The notes beneath the pieces are model-generated. The model was given only the letters and a program-made list of their open reading frames with translations. It was not told where the DNA came from and made no database searches. A stretch of DNA of 64,000 nt, from the NCBI RefSeq assembly GCF_029892785.1, contig NZ_JARXXA010000009.1:1-64000 (forward strand). The letters run 5' to 3'. Both the position numbers and the translations under genes were made by a program. Positions 60,774 to 64,000 of the stretch are shown here, piece after piece. This stretch comes from Parabacteroides sp. PH5-46. GTDB taxonomy: Bacteria; Bacteroidota; Bacteroidia; Bacteroidales; Tannerellaceae. Each line of letters begins with the position of its first letter. Within the stretch, counting starts at the first letter, position 1.

Positions 60774-62411
60774 ATGAGAAAATATGTAAAATATACGGCA
60801 GGTTCACTTTTAGCCTTGTTTCTGTGGATTGGTTTTGCCGCTTGTACAGATTTAGGAGAAAATTTATACTCGGATATTACGGAAGATAGTTATATCTATG
60901 AACCGGGTGATGCAACCCGCGAAGTAGGCGCGGCTTATGCCAATCTGAGAGGATGGACAGACGCAGGTGCCGGTTTAGGGATTTGTATCGCACAAGCGAT
61001 CTCTACGGATGAAGCCGTTTTTCCCGCCAATGGATCGGGCTGGGACGATGGAGGTAATTTCCGACGTATGCATCAGCATAAATGGGATGGGACACAGGAG
61101 CATGTAAAAAGAATGTGGAATCTATTTTTTACAGGAGCTGTATTGTGTAACAACGTGATAGGTATGTTGGAAAAAGAAAATTTCCCATTCGCTTCGAATG
61201 AAAACAAACAAGAACTTATTGCGGAAACCAGAGCTTTGCGGGCCTTTTATTATTGGTACATCATGGATAATTTTGGGGATGCCCCTTTAATCACAGCAAT
61301 GTCTAATGAAATGCCTCCCAAAACACCTCGGAAAGAGATTTATAATTTCGTAGTGAAAGAGCTTCAGGAAATTATTGAAATTCTTCCTACAACAAAAAGT
61401 GTAGCCAATTACGGGCGTTTCAATCGCTGGGGTGCAAAAGCTTTGCTTGCCAATGTGTATCTGAACGCAGAGGTATATGCAGGAACTCCACAATGGGAAG
61501 CATGTATAAAAGAGTGTAATGACATTCTGAATGCAGGAGTATACACACTTGATGCCGACTATACGGATATGTTTAAAACAAACAATGAAAATTCATTGGA
61601 AAACATATTTGTCATACCTTTTGATGAGATTTATGCAACAGGCTTCAATTATCATTTGGCTGCTCTTCATGGCGCCAACAGAAAAACCTATGATTTGGTA
61701 GGTAGTCCCTGGGGCGCGGGTGCTTATAAAGGAACACCCCAATTTGTCGACACCTATGACGCGGATGATCTGCGCCTGAACGCAACCTGGTTAGGTGGTC
61801 CGCAATATGCATCAGACGGTACCCCGCTTTTAGGTTCTTATGACAAAATGGGTGAGCCGCTTATTTTCGTAAAAGAAATGCCCAATGGTATTTTCACCAG
61901 TGAAGCCGAAGGTTTGCGATTTCTTAAATACGAAGTAGCTATGGGATCCAGAAGTAGTTTGAACAATGATTATGTTCTTTTCCGTCTGGCACAGGTTTAT
62001 CTGATGAAAGCAGAATGTTTACTCCGCACAGGAAAAGCAGACGAAGCAGCTGTATTGGTGACGGAAGTCAGAAAGAGAGCTTTCAAAAACAACCCGGAAA
62101 AAGCCGTTGTTACCGGAGCTCAGCTTCTGGGACCTTCAAGTTATCAATATGGTATGGTAGAAAATTATGTCATCACTCCTCAATCTCAAAAGTTCCCCGA
62201 GCAATACGGACGTTTTTATGATGAGTTGGGTTGGGAATTAGCCGGAGAAACTTTCCGTAGAAGAGATATGATCCGTTTTGGTCATTACACGAAAGCAGCT
62301 TGGTTGTCTCACTCGCCAAGCGAATCTTATCGTACGCTCTATCCTATACCACAAGAAGTTGTAGACACAAATCCGAATTTAGATCAAAATCCGGACTACG
62401 TGGGTAATTAA
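60774..62411 (+). CDS. SusD/RagB-like nutrient-binding lipoprotein
   Basis: A 545-aa surface lipoprotein (AACTDLGE, Cys at about 25) with SusD helix-rich TPR-like fold. Typical AETRALRAFYYWYIMDNFGDAPLI sits near 148, GRFNRWGAKALLANVYL near 218 and FRRRDMIRFGHYTKAAW near 492. It caps the SusC pore and binds the glycan. A 16-bp-arm hairpin (62436-62475) separates it from the downstream glycosidase gene. Confidence 0.93.
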   Translation: MRKYVKYTAGSLLALFLWIGFAACTDLGENLYSDITEDSYIYEPGDATREVGAAYANLRGWTDAGAGLGICIAQAISTDEAVFPANGSGWDDGGNFRRMHQHKWDGTQEHVKRMWNLFFTGAVLCNNVIGMLEKENFPFASNENKQELIAETRALRAFYYWYIMDNFGDAPLITAMSNEMPPKTPRKEIYNFVVKELQEIIEILPTTKSVANYGRFNRWGAKALLANVYLNAEVYAGTPQWEACIKECNDILNAGVYTLDADYTDMFKTNNENSLENIFVIPFDEIYATGFNYHLAALHGANRKTYDLVGSPWGAGAYKGTPQFVDTYDADDLRLNATWLGGPQYASDGTPLLGSYDKMGEPLIFVKEMPNGIFTSEAEGLRFLKYEVAMGSRSSLNNDYVLFRLAQVYLMKAECLLRTGKADEAAVLVTEVRKRAFKNNPEKAVVTGAQLLGPSSYQYGMVENYVITPQSQKFPEQYGRFYDELGWELAGETFRRRDMIRFGHYTKAAWLSHSPSESYRTLYPIPQEVVDTNPNLDQNPDYVGN

Positions 62412-62435
62412 TGATCTGACTAATAAAAAAACAGC

Positions 62436-62475
62436 ATATTCACAAGGTGTAGTTTTGTTTACACCTTGTGAATAT
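62436..62475 (+). terminator. Long hairpin between susD and the GH127 gene
   Basis: Perfect 16-bp arms (62436-62451 and 62460-62475) around GTTTTGTT. Only weakly U-rich after it, so probably a partial terminator lowering downstream glycosidase expression relative to susCD. Confidence 0.65.
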
Positions 62476-62501
62476 TACTGTTTACAATTTATCTTACAAT
62501 T

Positions 62502-64000
62502 ATGAAATTAGTATTATTTATAGCAACACTATGTGTTTCTTCTGTGTTTTCGATTTTATCCGCAACCGAGAAAAAGGATATTTCTAATTATTCCAATAAT
62601 CGTTATCCGCTTCTACGTAAACCTTATATTGAACTTCCCCTGGGCAGTATTAAAGCAAAAGGTTGGCTGCAAGAAATGTTGGAAAGACAGCGCAGCGGTG
62701 CTACCAGCCAAATGGATATACTCTACCCCTCGGTGATGGGAGATCGTAATGGATGGCTAGGCGGTGATGGCGATCAATGGGAGCGTGGACCTTACTGGAT
62801 TGATGGCTTATTACCTCTGGCTTACCTTTTAGATGATGGAAAATTGAAAGAAAAAGTACAACCTTGGATTGAATGGACATTAAACAGCCAACGGGAAGAC
62901 GGTTATTTTGGACCTGCGAAAGATTATCCGCACGAACCCGGATTACAACGAGACAATTCAGCCGACTGGTGGCCCAGAATGGTGATGCTTAAAGTGATGC
63001 AGCAATACTACTCGGCGACCAACGATCCACGTGTGATCTCTTTCTTTACCAATTACTTCAAATACCAGCTTCAGGAACTGCCCCGGAAACCATTGGGCAA
63101 CTGGACTTTTTGGGCTGAATATCGTGCCTGTGATAATCTTCAAGCTGTTTACTGGCTTTATAATATTACCGGAGATCGTTTCCTTCTCGAACTAGGAGAA
63201 CTATTACATACACAAAGTTATGATTTTGTGGATATGTTTCTCAATCGGGATGATCTGACTCGCTTCAATACGATTCATTGCGTCAATCTGGCTCAAGGCA
63301 TTAAAGAGCCGGTTATTTATTATCAGCAACAACCTGAAAAGAAGTACCTTGATGCTGTAAAAAAAGCGTTTGCGGATATTCGTCATTATAATGGTCAGCC
63401 GCAAGGAATGTACGGAGGGGATGAAGGCTTGCATGGCAACAATCCAACGCAAGGATCCGAGTTGTGCTCAGCGGTTGAACTGATGTACTCCCTTGAGAAA
63501 ATGGTTGAGATTACGGGTGATATTGATTTCGCCGACCACCTGGAAAGAGTTGCTTTCAACGCTCTTCCGACTCAGATAACTGACGATTTCATGGACAAAC
63601 AATATTTCCAACAAGCGAATCAGGTAATGATTACCCGCCACAATCATAATTTCTATGAAGATCATAATCATGCCGGAACAGATATTTGTTACGGATTATT
63701 GACCGGATATCCATGTTGCGCATCGAATATGCATCAAGGTTGGCCTAAATTCACTCAAAACCTCTGGTATTCCACTCCGGATAACGGTTTGGCAGCATTG
63801 ATCTATTCTCCGTCAGAGGTGACTGCCAAAGTGGGGAATAACGGACATATGGTTCGCATTACCGAAGAAACGAACTATCCGATGGATGATAAATGCTCCT
63901 TTACTATTCATATACAAGATAAGAAAGTGAAAGAAGTCACGTTTCCGTTTCATTTCCGTGTGCCGGCATGGTGTAAAGAAGCAATCGTAACGGTAAATGG
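62502..64000 (+). CDS. GH127-like beta-L-arabinofuranosidase (partial, right edge)
   Basis: 499 codons open to the window end. The signal peptide is at residues 1-22. The body has the (alpha/alpha)6 DUF1680/GH127 pattern (LLRKPYIELPLGSIKAKGW near 39). Metal/catalytic residues GSELCSAVELM near 322 and YPCCASNM near 405 match the ExC and CC motif of HypBA1-type enzymes, with a zinc-bound nucleophilic Cys. It would remove L-arabinofuranose from plant glycans or glycoproteins. A GH146 assignment is also possible. Likely served by the upstream SusCD pair. Confidence 0.85.
   Translation, partial: MKLVLFIATLCVSSVFSILSATEKKDISNYSNNRYPLLRKPYIELPLGSIKAKGWLQEMLERQRSGATSQMDILYPSVMGDRNGWLGGDGDQWERGPYWIDGLLPLAYLLDDGKLKEKVQPWIEWTLNSQREDGYFGPAKDYPHEPGLQRDNSADWWPRMVMLKVMQQYYSATNDPRVISFFTNYFKYQLQELPRKPLGNWTFWAEYRACDNLQAVYWLYNITGDRFLLELGELLHTQSYDFVDMFLNRDDLTRFNTIHCVNLAQGIKEPVIYYQQQPEKKYLDAVKKAFADIRHYNGQPQGMYGGDEGLHGNNPTQGSELCSAVELMYSLEKMVEITGDIDFADHLERVAFNALPTQITDDFMDKQYFQQANQVMITRHNHNFYEDHNHAGTDICYGLLTGYPCCASNMHQGWPKFTQNLWYSTPDNGLAALIYSPSEVTAKVGNNGHMVRITEETNYPMDDKCSFTIHIQDKKVKEVTFPFHFRVPAWCKEAIVTVN

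Overview
The window is AT-rich Bacteroidales DNA (Bacteroides/Parabacteroides-like; genus not decidable from sequence alone). Evidence is the CTnDOT-style tra operon, RteC, SusC/SusD genes with ECF sigma/FecR pairs, Bacteroides-type -7 elements (TAnnTTTG) and poor Shine-Dalgarno sequences. From about 1 to 51757 it is the right part of an integrative conjugative element (ICE). This ends at a 29-bp copy of the 3' end of tRNA-Asp (51729-51757). From there to 64000 it is host chromosome. The integrase, the distal tra genes and the intact tRNA should lie left of the window.

Transfer module (1-29939). The minus-strand operon traA to traN (10863 to 65) encodes a Bacteroidetes-type T4SS. traN is interrupted by the 5' end of a group II intron. 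The plus-strand block 11575-27170 holds mobA, mobB, mobC (coupling protein), a DUF3945-like protein, topoisomerase III, a DUF1896 protein and a 1905-aa methyltransferase-helicase. A cation-diffusion facilitator and a small secreted protein sit backwards between mobB and mobC. A Toprim/ATPase primase-like gene flanked by two small HTH genes, then RteC, close the ICE core. Two dispersed short repeats, CCACTAAAAAATYC and TGGCAGYGAGTGGC, recur in sense orientation ahead of transfer genes.

Cargo (31166-51177), all on the minus strand. It combines a CPC-type P1B ATPase, a CzcCBA/Cus-type RND pump with a His-repeat adaptor, a Fur-family regulator, two pairs of [His-rich lipoprotein + HHHH-containing small membrane protein], a TonB receptor with its own ECF sigma/FecR pair, and a five-gene envelope operon. 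The envelope operon contains a PAP2 phosphatase, a polyprenyl-phosphate GT2, a LpxB-N-like membrane protein, a UDP-glucuronate 4-epimerase and an ArnT-like GT. It looks like a lipid A (or other envelope glycolipid) galacturonic-acid modification and dephosphorylation set. Three 26-bp sites GTAGGGTA-N10-YATGCGGT tie the sigma operon and both His-rich lipoprotein genes into one probable ECF regulon.

ICE end and host side. Near the end lie a structured RNA (pseudoknot topology) ahead of a DHFR-like gene, a 46-bp hyphenated palindrome, and a perfect outward-facing Bacteroides promoter. The host side carries an ECF sigma gene whose FecR/SusC/SusD/GH127 partners begin 3.8 kb away. The intervening DNA holds a second copy of the structured RNA, several small genes, a Panacea-domain/membrane-protein pair that looks like a toxin-antitoxin system, and an IS1595-family transposase. 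The GH127-like beta-L-arabinofuranosidase gene runs off the right edge.
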